A DNA stretch of 64,000 nucleotides from Candidatus Bathyarchaeota archaeon (lineage in GTDB: Archaea; Thermoproteota; Bathyarchaeia; 40CM-2-53-6). Under the pieces are notes generated by a model, which saw only the letters and a list, made by a program, of their open reading frames with translations, ran no database searches and was not told where the DNA came from. Of the stretch, positions 1-9,084 are shown piece by piece; the stretch's first letter is position 1; every line of letters begins with the position of its first letter. The translations under genes and the position numbers were made by a program. Location of the stretch: positions 55,053 to 119,052 of the forward strand of contig VBBN01000036.1 in assembly GCA_005888735.1 (NCBI GenBank). Reading direction: 5' to 3'.

Positions 1-208
1 ATGAAAGGGAGATGCTGTTTCGAGCTTCTCCGATGATTTTGACCGCTTGTTTCTCGCCGATTCCAGCCGGGACGAGTTCCCTGGTCGTTGCCGCGGCTAG
101 GCTCTCAATCGTGTTGAAACCGAGTTCCTTCAGTTTCTCAGCAGTCGCAGGACCGACTCCTGGAATGTCTTCGACAGCGTCATATTTCTTCGCGACTTCC
201 TGGGTCAC
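1..208 (-). CDS. radA: RadA recombinase, N-terminal part (cut by window edge)
   Basis: Only the first 69 codons lie in the window; the gene runs off the left edge. Reading on the minus strand from a GTG at 208 gives a helix-hairpin-helix domain with the phrase [13 protein letters not shown] and later [12 protein letters not shown], the N-terminal DNA-binding domain of archaeal RadA, which forms recombinase filaments on single-stranded DNA. No ATG lies in frame between the start and an upstream TAA, so GTG is the likely start; a TATA-like box about 40 bases upstream fits. The catalytic ATPase core is outside the window, so identity rests on the HhH domain alone. Other HhH proteins are possible but less likely. 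Confidence 0.75.
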   Translation of the reverse strand, partial: MTQEVAKKYDAVEDIPGVGPATAEKLKELGFNTIESLAAATTRELVPAGIGEKQAVKIIGEARNSISLS

Positions 209-246
209 AGGTTCTCGACTCGGTCCAGATTCATTTTCGATTCCAG

Positions 247-256
247 ATTATTTAAG
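247..256 (-). promoter_or_regulatory. TATA box for radA
   Basis: Minus strand reads CTTAAATAAT. Transcription would start about 25 bases downstream, near 225, giving a short leader before the GTG at 208. Confidence 0.4.
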
Positions 257-407
257 CTGAGATTTGCCTGAGATTTGCATTCTCTGCGTTATTAGACCGT
301 AGACGGCTCCGAATTCAGCGCCGAACTTGAATGTTCTATCGTCCGGGTTTCCGAGGTTACAACAGGCTTATCGTAAGTGTGGGCTGGAGCCTGAGCGTTG
401 AGGATTA

Positions 408-755
408 TTGGGGGTTGAGGGTTCAGAGGCCCAACCCAAGAAGAGCCACAGCAGGAAGTATGTGGAAGCGTTGCTAGGATGGGCCTCAGAGGAGTCCAAG
501 GTTACGGGCATCTACGAGACAGCCCTCTTGACCTCATTGTTCGAGTATCTGATAGTCATATTCTTTGGCGTCTGGCTCATCATTGAATACTTCTCCAACG
601 TATACGAACAGCAGTACTTCGGCTCTTTCAACCCTATCTTCCTCGTTATTGTTCTAATGGCAGCGTCTGGGTACGGCTTCACACGACTCGTCTCGATTGT
701 GAGAAGCATCTTTGGGGTTGCTCCTCCTAAGACCAACCGGGAGGACGATTATTGA
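408..755 (+). CDS. Small two-helix membrane protein, first gene of a three-gene cassette
   Basis: Unknown function. The 115-residue product has a polar, lysine-rich N-terminal 35 residues, then two hydrophobic segments (about 43-62 and 74-93) joined by a short aromatic loop (YFSNVYEQQYFG), and a charged C-terminus. Start is TTG at 408, with a possible TATA (CTTATCG, about 368) giving a leader of roughly ten bases. Its stop overlaps the ATG of the next gene (TGATG), so the two are translationally coupled. The pattern W-L-x-x-x-Y-F in helix 1 followed by an aromatic loop recurs in the next gene and, more loosely, in the third gene, so the three may be paralogous membrane anchors. Confidence 0.7.
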   Translation: MGVEGSEAQPKKSHSRKYVEALLGWASEESKVTGIYETALLTSLFEYLIVIFFGVWLIIEYFSNVYEQQYFGSFNPIFLVIVLMAASGYGFTRLVSIVRSIFGVAPPKTNREDDY

Positions 756-2311
756 TGCGTAAGCTGGGGTTCGCGTTAGCAATGTCGGTCTTGGTCAACA
801 TGTTTCTAGCAGGATGGCTTGTCGCACAGTACTTCAACGACGTCTTCTTCCGGGGCTACGTAGACCAGTTCTTCGGCGTGAATTCAACCTACATCATTCT
901 AACAATCGGTGTAGGGGGCGGTTCCACCTTGGGCTACATTTTCCTCAGGAGAAAGGGGCATGTGGACCATTCCATGCTTGTTGGTCTCGGAAGAACTAAG
1001 GGGTTGAAGGCTGACGAGGGGATTCGCTCCCCGGCCTTTGCCTCCCAAGTCAAGCCGTTACCCGCAGGGGCCCCGCCCATGCAGCCCTCGAAGCACACTG
1101 CCTATGCAGTTCCGCCGATCTCCAAGGGCCCGTCCCCATCGACTTCCAGCTCCCAAAAAGGCGCTCCTAGTACCGCTTGGACTAGTGCTAGTAAGACGAT
1201 CTCCAGGCAGCCAAGTTCGCCGCCCACCCTAGCGTCGGCTCCTAGACAAGTGACTCCTTCCCCAATTCCAATGGACAGGACGCGACAGCCTCCCGCCTCC
1301 TCCAGTTTCGAGTCTCGGCCGGGTCCACCCATGGGCTCGTCCCAGACGTCCACCCCGCCTGGACCTAGTTCCATCCCCTCACAGTTCGGTAAGCCTCCCT
1401 CGGTCTCAATGGTTCCGAGTCAGAGAGCCGACCAGTTCTCACCTTCTCGTCAGCAATCGGACACGAGATTAGGCCTTGAAGCAACCACTCCCAAGTGGAC
1501 TCCTGATCAGAGGTCGACAACGCAGGGAAGTGAGCCGGGTTTTTCCCCAGCTATGCCTATTCCTGGAGGGTTCACCAGCGGGGAGACGGGCCTCAAGAGA
1601 GTCCCTATCCAGGGGGTGGGCCCTAGTCCGCAACCCTCCTCTCAGCCCCCGGCTCAATCCTCTGTTCCGACAGCGAAATGGCAGCCTCCGGATTCAGCCT
1701 CTCGGCCCAACTTCCAAGCGCCATCCAGCCAATGGGTGAGTCCTGTGCCAAAACAGTCCTATAATCCAGGCCCACGGCCTGGACCGCCTGGAAGTGCATT
1801 TCCGGGCCAGCGCCCTCAGTCTCCTCCCGGAGTTCCTATGAGGCCTGGTCAGGCAGCCCCGCCTCGTCCATTGTTTCCTCCCGGACAGAACACCCCTCGA
1901 CCCTTGGCATACCCGGGAGCTCCCAGGCCCACGCAACCGGGACAGGGAGCGCCGGGATCATTCCGGCAGGGCCTGGTCGTCACAGGTCCGCAAGGTTCGG
2001 GTTCGCGAAGCGTAGCTTCCGGTGAAGGTCCGGGTCAGAGGCCTTCTCAATCCTCGAACTTCCCACAGGGGTCAGACCCGAGGGGCACCACGTCTATGTC
2101 GCTGGGAAGGTCGGGTCAAAGTGATGATACGAGCTTCCGACAGCCTACACGTGAGGGTGGACTTCCTCAAGGAGCGGCCGTTAGCCAGGCGCCCGGCCTT
2201 TCAGAGGAGAAGCCCACCTCTGACCAGTCGAGTGGACCCGAGATGGACTGGGACACTGCTCTGGATACCATCTTGAAGACTCTAAGGAAGGACAAGGTGG
2301 GAGAGAAGTAG
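755..2311 (+). CDS. Membrane-anchored Pro/Ser/Gln-rich low-complexity protein
   Basis: Unknown function, 518 residues. Two hydrophobic segments near the N-terminus (about 5-26 and 48-66) are followed by a basic stretch and then about 400 residues of Pro/Ser/Gly/Gln-rich, probably disordered sequence, ending in a short charged segment (MDWDTALDTILKTLRKDK) that looks like a helix and could be a docking motif. I chose the ATG at 755, one codon inside the longest frame, because it overlaps the upstream stop. There is no cleavable signal peptide, so the tail could lie on either side of the membrane. Same cassette as the flanking genes. Not assignable to a family by reading. Confidence 0.75.
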   Translation: MRKLGFALAMSVLVNMFLAGWLVAQYFNDVFFRGYVDQFFGVNSTYIILTIGVGGGSTLGYIFLRRKGHVDHSMLVGLGRTKGLKADEGIRSPAFASQVKPLPAGAPPMQPSKHTAYAVPPISKGPSPSTSSSQKGAPSTAWTSASKTISRQPSSPPTLASAPRQVTPSPIPMDRTRQPPASSSFESRPGPPMGSSQTSTPPGPSSIPSQFGKPPSVSMVPSQRADQFSPSRQQSDTRLGLEATTPKWTPDQRSTTQGSEPGFSPAMPIPGGFTSGETGLKRVPIQGVGPSPQPSSQPPAQSSVPTAKWQPPDSASRPNFQAPSSQWVSPVPKQSYNPGPRPGPPGSAFPGQRPQSPPGVPMRPGQAAPPRPLFPPGQNTPRPLAYPGAPRPTQPGQGAPGSFRQGLVVTGPQGSGSRSVASGEGPGQRPSQSSNFPQGSDPRGTTSMSLGRSGQSDDTSFRQPTREGGLPQGAAVSQAPGLSEEKPTSDQSSGPEMDWDTALDTILKTLRKDKVGEK

Positions 2312-2330
2312 GTTTGCGAGGGGAAGCGAT

Positions 2331-3455
2331 ATGCGGCGTTTGCTGATCAAGATGGTGGCGGTTGAGACCGCGCTTGTGGGCTGGCTGTCCTACTGGCTGT
2401 TTCTGGTATACGCGGACAATCCCTCAGTGACTCAGGCTCTTGCTGACAAGCTCTCAAAGTTTCCACAGTTTTCATTCACAACCATCGACATTTCGGTCCT
2501 GGTTGTTATCGGAGTTCTTGCTCTTCTTCTCGCGTTGAAGTTTCAGCGCGGACTTAGACCGGGAATCAGGCTGGAGAGGGCCCTTGAGATGCTGGAGACT
2601 TTGATGAAGCGTAACCTCTACTTGGAGTCCCAAGTGGCTGAGCTCAAGGTAACGAAGGGCCATGTGACCCAGCCGGTAACTTCACCTGTTCCCTCGGCTC
2701 CGGAGCCCCAGCTCGGATCATGGGAGAGGGCTTTCCGGACTCCTATTGAAGCAGGGTCAGGAGCTGCCATTGCTCCGACAAGGCCATCCTTGCCAGCCTC
2801 AGTTGGCCCAGTCCATGATAGAGCTCCATTCTCGCCCTCCTCGCCCGCGTTTAGAGTCGACACGAAGCCCATGGCTTCACCCAGTCCCGCGAGGCCTCCT
2901 ATCCTCTCTAACGATAGGCAGGATGCAAAACCCGTGGAACGGAAGGTGGACCCGGACGTTGAAAAGACTGTTACACTTGGAACCGGAGTGACTCCTTCGA
3001 ATTGGGAAGACAGCCCGAAGCGTGTTGTCGAGACGTCTGGAGTCCTAAATGCGCTTCGGGAGGCTCGAAAAAGAGTGCCAATAATACCTGATTCAACCGT
3101 AAACACGCCCGTTCCCGTTCTGCCTTTCCCGACTAAGGTTTCTCCGCCACAGGGCGTTATCGTAGGACCTGGAGCTTCCCCTCTCTCGCAGAGGAGGCCT
3201 TCCCTTAGGCCCACACCCGCACTGCTGCCCCCGAAAGCCGGGCCCTCTGGATTGCTGGGACCCGCATCTCCAGCCTCCGGGCCGACTCCAACTACAGCAG
3301 GCTCATTGCCGCAAAAAAATGTGGAGATTGAAGCGAGGCCCTCGGGAGAGAAGAGTAGTACCTCCGAGGCCTCTGAGCCAGAGACGGACTCTGACAAGCC
3401 GGCGGCTAGGCCTCGTCCACAAGTAAAGAAACGGTTTCCATTCGAAGAGGAGTAA
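2331..3455 (+). CDS. Membrane-anchored Pro-rich protein with short coiled segment
   Basis: Unknown function, 374 residues. Two hydrophobic helices (about 9-27 and 52-70) are followed by a heptad-like segment (about 80-107, ERALEMLETLMKRNLYLE) that could be a coiled coil, then a long Pro/Ser/Arg-rich low-complexity region and an acidic/basic C-terminus ending KKRFPFEEE. It starts 19 bases after the preceding stop and has the same layout, which argues for one operon of related membrane proteins with disordered tails. The gene points toward topoisomerase IB, whose end is 46 bases away. Confidence 0.75.
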   Translation: MRRLLIKMVAVETALVGWLSYWLFLVYADNPSVTQALADKLSKFPQFSFTTIDISVLVVIGVLALLLALKFQRGLRPGIRLERALEMLETLMKRNLYLESQVAELKVTKGHVTQPVTSPVPSAPEPQLGSWERAFRTPIEAGSGAAIAPTRPSLPASVGPVHDRAPFSPSSPAFRVDTKPMASPSPARPPILSNDRQDAKPVERKVDPDVEKTVTLGTGVTPSNWEDSPKRVVETSGVLNALREARKRVPIIPDSTVNTPVPVLPFPTKVSPPQGVIVGPGASPLSQRRPSLRPTPALLPPKAGPSGLLGPASPASGPTPTTAGSLPQKNVEIEARPSGEKSSTSEASEPETDSDKPAARPRPQVKKRFPFEEE

Positions 3456-3501
3456 ATCCAGACTCTTCGGTTTGAGGGTGCTCGAATCCGAGGCTGAAGC
3501 T

Positions 3502-5040
3502 CTAGGCTCTCGTACGGTCTGCCCAGAGAAATTTCCGCTGAAGTGTTTTTGGGTACATTTTTTTCCAGTCGAACTCTGCCTGGTTAGCCCATCCTTTGTA
3601 GACACGCGGGTCGATGTAGTTTCTGAGCGATGTGTTCAGGTTATAATCTCGGGTCTTTTTCTGCAGCTCAAGGTCTAGCCTTAGCTTCTCAACACGAGCC
3701 TCGAGCCGTTCCTTCTGTGTCTCCGTCTTGACCGGTTTCGCCTTGAGTTCTAGGAGACGTTGCTGCTTCTTCGCGAGGCTACCCTCCCAGGTCTTAGGGG
3801 GGGTCCGTTTGTGATTGCAGCGAATGGCCGCTTCAAGGTTCGCCATTCGGGCGTGGTAGAGCTTGGAAAATGTCGGGGTCTCAGGCTTGAACGTATTGTG
3901 GCTCTTGAGGTATTTCTTGACCGTCTCTGTTGCATGGTGTGTGCGGAAGACCTTAGCTGTGAGCCCTCTCGCTGCTTTTCCGAGGAACCGGTTGACCGAT
4001 TCGGAGGTGATTCCGTCAAATACGAGGTCTTCGGGTTTCTTTCCCCTGGAGAACTCGATCAGATTCTTTCGAACCGGGTTGTCCTCGCCGTCAAGCTTGA
4101 GGGTCTTCTGCCACCTGACGCTGTCTTTTCCGAGAAAGTCAAACTCGACGGCGTGGGGATGGAATTTGAGGTGTTCCACTCTCAGAGTTGAGGCCCCGAC
4201 AGTATCTGCTTCGTCCTCTTCCTTCTCGTCTCCAACTCTCATGGCGAGGTTGTCAATGAGGTAGCAGACGGTTGCTAGCTTGCGTGTCTTCTCCTCGGGA
4301 GACTGGAGATTTTTCAGAATAAACTCGCGGACGGTGGGCAGTCGTTTCTCGAGTTTGCGTGCTGTTTCATACTTCTGCTTGTCTCGTTCTTGTCGGAGGT
4401 CTGATATGTCGGAGGGCCAGACGTATTTGCGCACGTTGCTTAGCTTGTCGACCCAGTAAGCTATCCACATTGAGTCATGGTCGTGGACAATCTCTTTCCA
4501 GTTTCCCTGAGGACGCGGCGCGCTCTCGGAAAGATTGAGAACTACGTCTTCTGGAAATATTCGAGGTTTCCAGCGCCCGCGCATCGGATGGCTTCCTCGT
4601 CCCATGAAGAGGCTTGGGGGTTCGACCATCCAATTCGCGATCTCTGTTTTGGTCCCGTCGATCTCTGCGTAACCATGTCTTTCCTTGAGCTGTAGCCGGA
4701 TCAGCTTTCTCTCAGCGGCCAGCTTTTTCCTGTAGGCAGGGTCAGTTTTGAGCAGGTCTTCCTTAGCTTGACATTCGTGGACTTGCGTGAAGTCGATTTC
4801 TGGCATTTTGGCTTCGGAGCATTTCGAAGGCAGGAGTTTCAGAAAGTCGGAGAGAAAGTTGGTCTGGAAGACCGGGTCTTGGACGTAAGGGGTTGCTCTC
4901 TTCTTTCCCCAGGCATAGGCGAGCTCCTCCGCATTGGGCCCGAGGCTTACCGGTTCTTGATTGATGAGTATGGTCAGGTTTCGGGGTTCGTATGGTTGTG
5001 GAAATGCTACTCCGTTGTGTTTGAGTTCCTTCCACTTCAA
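3502..5040 (-). CDS. top1B: DNA topoisomerase IB (eukaryote-like)
   Basis: Relaxes supercoiled DNA through a 3'-phosphotyrosine intermediate. The 512-residue product opens like the eukaryotic core domain (KWKELKHNGVAFPQPYEP) and carries the family landmarks in order: a DNA-contacting core, the MRVGDEK region, FLGKDSVRW, RTHHATETV, a charged coiled linker (about 410-455), and the C-terminal active-site block SLRNYIDPR with the nucleophile near Tyr475. Length matches the archaeal form, which lacks the long N-terminal eukaryotic extension. Start is TTG at 5040, with nothing better upstream. The family is known from Thaumarchaeota and relatives, which is the main taxonomic hint here. It converges on the membrane-protein cassette. 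Confidence 0.95.
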   Translation of the reverse strand: MKWKELKHNGVAFPQPYEPRNLTILINQEPVSLGPNAEELAYAWGKKRATPYVQDPVFQTNFLSDFLKLLPSKCSEAKMPEIDFTQVHECQAKEDLLKTDPAYRKKLAAERKLIRLQLKERHGYAEIDGTKTEIANWMVEPPSLFMGRGSHPMRGRWKPRIFPEDVVLNLSESAPRPQGNWKEIVHDHDSMWIAYWVDKLSNVRKYVWPSDISDLRQERDKQKYETARKLEKRLPTVREFILKNLQSPEEKTRKLATVCYLIDNLAMRVGDEKEEDEADTVGASTLRVEHLKFHPHAVEFDFLGKDSVRWQKTLKLDGEDNPVRKNLIEFSRGKKPEDLVFDGITSESVNRFLGKAARGLTAKVFRTHHATETVKKYLKSHNTFKPETPTFSKLYHARMANLEAAIRCNHKRTPPKTWEGSLAKKQQRLLELKAKPVKTETQKERLEARVEKLRLDLELQKKTRDYNLNTSLRNYIDPRVYKGWANQAEFDWKKMYPKTLQRKFLWADRTRA

Positions 5041-5213
5041 GCCTGAAACCTTTCGTTGAAGATTCCTGTAGGTGTCCCCGTCTCCTTGGAGTGTACGAAT
5101 TCCGGATTCTTTGCAATATGAGGGTTATCATTGTGTTGCTGGCTGGATTGGTTTTTGAGTTCTTACGGAAATTCTTTAACGTGAACATTCAGCTTTGAGT
5201 TTGACGCTTCGAA

Positions 5214-5687
5214 TTGCTGCCAAATGCGGGGGTAAACCAAGTGTTTGGGTTGCTGGATTTGCTTCGGGCCTACAATGGGAAGACAGGCGTTGCGAACTTG
5301 AACCTGGACCTGAGGGTGGACATTGACGAGCTCCTGCCCATCGTGGACACTGCCGAGTACATGGGTTTCGTAAATGTCCAACAGGGAGACATTTCATTGA
5401 CAGACCTCGGCAGAAAGGCTTTGAGCGCGAAGATGAACGAAAGGAAGAAGCTGCTGAGAGACCGACTGGCCACGCTGGAGCCTTTCTCTGAGGTCGTCAA
5501 GCTGCTGGGGAGGGAAAAGGAGATGAGCCGCCTGTCCATCGGACGTTTTGTTAACCAGAAGTTCGGCTACATATCTGACCTGCATATCGCCGTGAACTTC
5601 CTCGTCAGCTGGGGAGTGTTCGCGGGACTCTTCCGTTACGATGGAGAGTCAGGGAAACTGTTACCCCATGACGAGAAAAGTCACTAG
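5214..5687 (+). CDS. AAA-associated C-terminal domain protein (ABC transporter partner)
   Basis: 157 residues, soluble, resembling the domain often found fused to the C-terminus of nitrate/sulfonate/bicarbonate ABC ATPases (AAA_assoc_C). It reads as a winged-helix-like N-terminus (about 1-65, with [12 protein letters not shown]) followed by a helical region. Here it is a free-standing gene, convergent with the ABC ATPase; the two stops share a CTAG, so the genes overlap by four bases. The context suggests a regulatory role for that transporter, which is inference. Start TTG at 5214; a TATA-like CTTTAACG lies about 36 bases upstream. Confidence 0.7.
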   Translation: MLPNAGVNQVFGLLDLLRAYNGKTGVANLNLDLRVDIDELLPIVDTAEYMGFVNVQQGDISLTDLGRKALSAKMNERKKLLRDRLATLEPFSEVVKLLGREKEMSRLSIGRFVNQKFGYISDLHIAVNFLVSWGVFAGLFRYDGESGKLLPHDEKSH

Positions 5688-6451
5688 CTGATTTTCGATA
5701 CGATTCGGTCCGCAAAATCGTAGAGTCCAGGGTCTCGTTGATTGCGCGGCCGGGGGAGGCTGATGGGCACGTCGTCGAGAATTTTTGCGGGCCTTCCCCC
5801 TAAGACGAGGACCCTGTCTGCCATGTACACCGCCTCCTGAACGTTGTGGGTGACCATGATGACGGCGTTCGTAGGGTAAGCCGGGTCTCGCCATATGTCT
5901 AACACCTCGCGTCGAAGGTTTTCAGCTGTGAGCGCGTCGAGGCTGGAGAACGGCTCATCCATGAGGAGCACTTCCGGTTGAAGGGCTAATGCCCTCGCAA
6001 TTCCCACACGTTGTTTCATCCCGCCCGAGAGTTCCTTGGGATAAGAGGTTTCGAAGCCTTCCAGACCCACGTCTTGAATGTACTTCCTGGCGAGACTTGT
6101 CTGTTCTTCATGGGGCACCGCTGTCGGACCGAGAGCCATCTCCACGTTTCCGAGAACTGTTTTCCACGGGATGAGAGCGAATGTTTGGAAGATCACGCCG
6201 ATCTTGGGGCTTGGACGGGTTATTGCTTGGTCGTGGAAAAGGACACGCCCGCTTGTCGCAGTGTCAAGCCCATCGATGATCCTTAGCAGAGTGCTCTTGC
6301 CGCAACCACTGGGGCCCACAATACAGAGAAACTCGTTTCCAACGTTGAAGGTGATCCGGTCGAGGACTGTGGCTGTTTTTCCAGTTTCGCCGAGGAAGGT
6401 CTTGGTTACGTTGTCGACTCGAATAATAGGCTCGGAGGCTTGGACTGCCAA
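5684..6451 (-). CDS. ABC transporter ATP-binding protein, NitT/TauT type
   Basis: 255-residue ATPase that would energise uptake by the fused permease just upstream. Walker [10 protein letters not shown] (46-54), ABC signature [10 protein letters not shown] (about 142) and Walker [13 protein letters not shown] (about 165) are intact, followed by the switch histidine in VTHNVQEAV. The best family match is the SsuB/TauB/NrtD group for organic anions such as nitrate, sulfonates or taurine; substrate cannot be read from sequence. It lies three bases after the permease stop, in one operon. No substrate-binding protein gene is nearby, so binding must be supplied elsewhere. Confidence 0.92.
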   Translation of the reverse strand: MAVQASEPIIRVDNVTKTFLGETGKTATVLDRITFNVGNEFLCIVGPSGCGKSTLLRIIDGLDTATSGRVLFHDQAITRPSPKIGVIFQTFALIPWKTVLGNVEMALGPTAVPHEEQTSLARKYIQDVGLEGFETSYPKELSGGMKQRVGIARALALQPEVLLMDEPFSSLDALTAENLRREVLDIWRDPAYPTNAVIMVTHNVQEAVYMADRVLVLGGRPAKILDDVPISLPRPRNQRDPGLYDFADRIVSKIS

Positions 6452-6454
6452 TGC

Positions 6455-8299
6455 TCAAGCCTCGAACTTGTACTTGTCGGCTTTCTTGAGGAGCCGGCGC
6501 CAAACCACACGGTTGATAATGACAATCGTGGCCGTCATTGTTAGAATTGTTGCCGCTATAATGACGGTTCCGATTGTCGGGTCCAAGCTTAGCGCTCTGT
6601 TGAGGAGGCTTCCCAGTCCCGGCACTTGATAGACGGTTGGGCTCCCATTTTGGCCTGATACAGAAATGTACTCGGAGACAATCGTGGCATTCCAACCTCC
6701 ACCCCATGCTTGGATGCTTCCGATGATAATGGCTGGAAACGATGCAGGCACAAGGATTTCTTTCGCGAAGCGTAATCCTCGGATCCTATACGCTGCCGTC
6801 GCTTCCGCGATATCTGCTGGGAGGTTGTGTATTGCTCCGACGATGTTGAAGAGAATGTACCATTGCATTCCCGTCAACATCAGCAAGACGGATGCGATCT
6901 CAAGCGCGAACGGGTTGCCTAGGTTCGGCCGGACGAGCAGGAGGATGATGATAGGAAACAGCGCGGTCGCTGGGATTGATTGTCCAATGTCAAAGATGGG
7001 GACGAGAAGTTTCGAGACTCTCTCGCTTCTAGCTATCAACATCCCCGCGGCGAGAGTCCACGTTAACGCTATTGTGTAGGATGTGAGGATTCTGAGTAGC
7101 GATCTTCCCGTATCGTAGAAAAGGGCCGGAATTCCCACTTCTTTTTGGATGATGGTGATTCCGCTCTCCACCGACGAGAGTGCGCCATTACTGAGGAGGT
7201 TGATGGCTAAGAAGAATAGGAACGCGAATATGATTATGCTAGCGACTCTTCCAGCGAGCGTGTGCTTCGCCCATCTATCGTGCAGCCTCATCCGGTCGGA
7301 GATGTGGAGCCGAGGTCTCAAGTGCGCCGTTTCAAGAAACGAGCCGAGGTACGCCCTTTCATATTTGAGGAAGGAGACGATGGGAGTTAGTAATCTTCCC
7401 TCGGCCCTTCTAAAACTGCCTACGACTCTACTTTCGTGATGGGCGTTTGCTGTTGGGCTAGTCACGCTTTCGTACTTGTACTTGTCCGTTCTTCTCTCAA
7501 GAGGTCTCCAGACCAGTCTATCGATGAGGACTATGATTCCAACCAGAACCATTACTCCGAACACCGACGAGGCGAGGTCTGAGCGGTTTGCGGCGTCGGC
7601 TATGTAGAATCCTATCCCGGGTAGCGTATGCGGGGGGCAAGGGGGGGCGAGGCAGCGGCCGAAAGTGAAGTACTCTTCGATTGGGATTAGATACCAGCCT
7701 CCTCCCCAAGCTAGAATGCTCGTCCAGACCAGCTCTGGATAGACAGCGGGCAGAACGACTTGACGAAGGTACTGGATACCTCCCATCCCATAGGCTTGCG
7801 AAGCCTCCTTGATGTCCTGGGGGATAGCGTTCACTCCCGCTATGACTCCGAATGTCGGAGCCCAGACCATCGCAGTGAAAATGAGGATGATCGAGGAGAT
7901 TTCCTCCCCAAAAGAACCTGGGAATCTACTGAGGAAAAAGAGGAAGACTATCGGTAGGAACGCTAGCACTGGAACTGACTGAAGAATGTCAAGCAGCGGC
8001 AACATGACATGTGATGCGCGGTGATTGAGTGCCGCTGTGATCCCATAGGCTAGAGCAAAGGCTAAGGCTAGGACGTACGCAATGCTCATCCGAGCAAGTG
8101 TCCGCGCAACATAATAAGGCAGCTTGATCGTGAGAGGATTCGCAAGAATCGGGGCAAGCATTCCACCCATCGCAAGCTCAGCTCCGACGAATCCTAAAAC
8201 ACCGAAGACGAGCGTCCCGGACACTACATTGCGGGCGAAATTGCGTGGCGGTTGCTTGGGGTTTCCAGGGAATTCTGGTGCGGCCAACTTTGTCGCCAC
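6455..8299 (-). CDS. Fused double ABC permease (two BPD_transp_1 domains)
   Basis: 614 residues made of two permease halves in tandem. Each half has about six membrane helices and its own cytoplasmic EAA loop: EASQAYGMGG near 180 and EATAAYRIRG near 510, each followed by the AWGGGW phrase. Most NitT/TauT systems use a homodimer of a single permease; the fused form provides the full channel in one chain, permitting asymmetric halves. A hydrophilic linker (about 280-345) joins them. Start ATG at 8299, with a TATA box about 45 bases upstream. Substrate is unknown, probably an organic or inorganic anion. Confidence 0.9.
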   Translation of the reverse strand: MATKLAAPEFPGNPKQPPRNFARNVVSGTLVFGVLGFVGAELAMGGMLAPILANPLTIKLPYYVARTLARMSIAYVLALAFALAYGITAALNHRASHVMLPLLDILQSVPVLAFLPIVFLFFLSRFPGSFGEEISSIILIFTAMVWAPTFGVIAGVNAIPQDIKEASQAYGMGGIQYLRQVVLPAVYPELVWTSILAWGGGWYLIPIEEYFTFGRCLAPPCPPHTLPGIGFYIADAANRSDLASSVFGVMVLVGIIVLIDRLVWRPLERRTDKYKYESVTSPTANAHHESRVVGSFRRAEGRLLTPIVSFLKYERAYLGSFLETAHLRPRLHISDRMRLHDRWAKHTLAGRVASIIIFAFLFFLAINLLSNGALSSVESGITIIQKEVGIPALFYDTGRSLLRILTSYTIALTWTLAAGMLIARSERVSKLLVPIFDIGQSIPATALFPIIILLLVRPNLGNPFALEIASVLLMLTGMQWYILFNIVGAIHNLPADIAEATAAYRIRGLRFAKEILVPASFPAIIIGSIQAWGGGWNATIVSEYISVSGQNGSPTVYQVPGLGSLLNRALSLDPTIGTVIIAATILTMTATIVIINRVVWRRLLKKADKYKFEA

Positions 8300-8340
8300 T
8301 CCTGCCCCGGCTATTTTTCGGAACCGAGCGATTTCACTAT

Positions 8341-8350
8341 GTTATAAAAG
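8341..8350 (-). promoter_or_regulatory. TATA box for the ABC transporter operon
   Basis: Minus strand reads CTTTTATAAC; transcription would start near 8318, about 20 bases before the permease ATG. Confidence 0.45.
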
Positions 8351-8443
8351 GGCAGTATAACGAAGGCCACAATCCTAGCAAGACCAAGAAACTCCCTTAG
8401 AGAGCTTGCAAAGACCTTACTCTTTAGGAGGAAACGGGCGGAG

Positions 8444-9025
8444 TTGGAACAAAGCCAGAGCTCGCGGATTCGGGATTCGCCTACTGTTCAGATGGCTGCT
8501 GTTCTGACTTCGGTTTATGTCCTGTTCGGATGGTTGGGCGGCGATTTCGTCACCTTGAACATTTTTGTCGCGCTTCCGTTAGTTCAGATCAACTCAGCAG
8601 TGCGGCAGGGCTCGGTGTGGATGCTCTTCACCTCGATGTTCCTTCACGCCAACCTCCTCCATCTCGGAGGGAACCTGCTGTTCCTCCTAATCTTTGGAAC
8701 TGTCCTTGAAGAACAGGTCTCGAGAGAGAGGTGGCTTGCAACATTTCTTGCGAGCGGTCTCACTGGAAACATCGAGTTTCTCCTAATTGGACCGCTGTTG
8801 GGGCAGGAAGTTGGGCTCGGTGCGTCGGGTGCCATCTACGGGCTCCTTGGGGCGGCAGGTGGAGCCAAAGGAGCAATCGCAATGATTTTTCTGCTGGGGC
8901 TCAACCTTTTCGCAGGGGGAGGAGAGCTAGCACATACGTTCGGACTTGTGACAGGTATCCTCTTGCACGAGTGGGGAGACAGAGCAGCGCGTTTTCTCCA
9001 TGGACAGGCCTCGACTAAGTTTTGA
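8444..9025 (+). CDS. Rhomboid family intramembrane serine protease
   Basis: 193 residues with about six membrane helices. The catalytic pair is visible: Ser128 in GASGAIYG and a histidine in the last helix (AHTFGLVTG, His164). The oxyanion-side HxxxxHxxxN-type motif is present in HANLLHLGGN (69-78). It cleaves membrane proteins within or near the bilayer; substrate unknown. Start is TTG at 8444, with AGGAGG about 12 bases upstream and GGAG immediately before. Divergent from the ABC transporter operon. Confidence 0.9.
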   Translation: MEQSQSSRIRDSPTVQMAAVLTSVYVLFGWLGGDFVTLNIFVALPLVQINSAVRQGSVWMLFTSMFLHANLLHLGGNLLFLLIFGTVLEEQVSRERWLATFLASGLTGNIEFLLIGPLLGQEVGLGASGAIYGLLGAAGGAKGAIAMIFLLGLNLFAGGGELAHTFGLVTGILLHEWGDRAARFLHGQASTKF

Positions 9026-9084
9026 GTTCCGAGAGTAGGCTGAGGACTCCAGCGTGAGGTTTCAGGCTGAAGTTGGGCGGATCA

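Noticed and set aside
1020..2200. Repetitive CCT/CCG-rich tract as a tandem repeat or CRISPR
   Set aside because: Repeats are irregular and coding for Pro/Ser/Gln; no regular spacers. No CRISPR array was seen anywhere in the window.
2618..3397. Long minus-strand reading frame of 259 residues
   Set aside because: Shadow of the Pro/Ser-rich gene on the other strand; GC-rich biased codons open the antisense frame.
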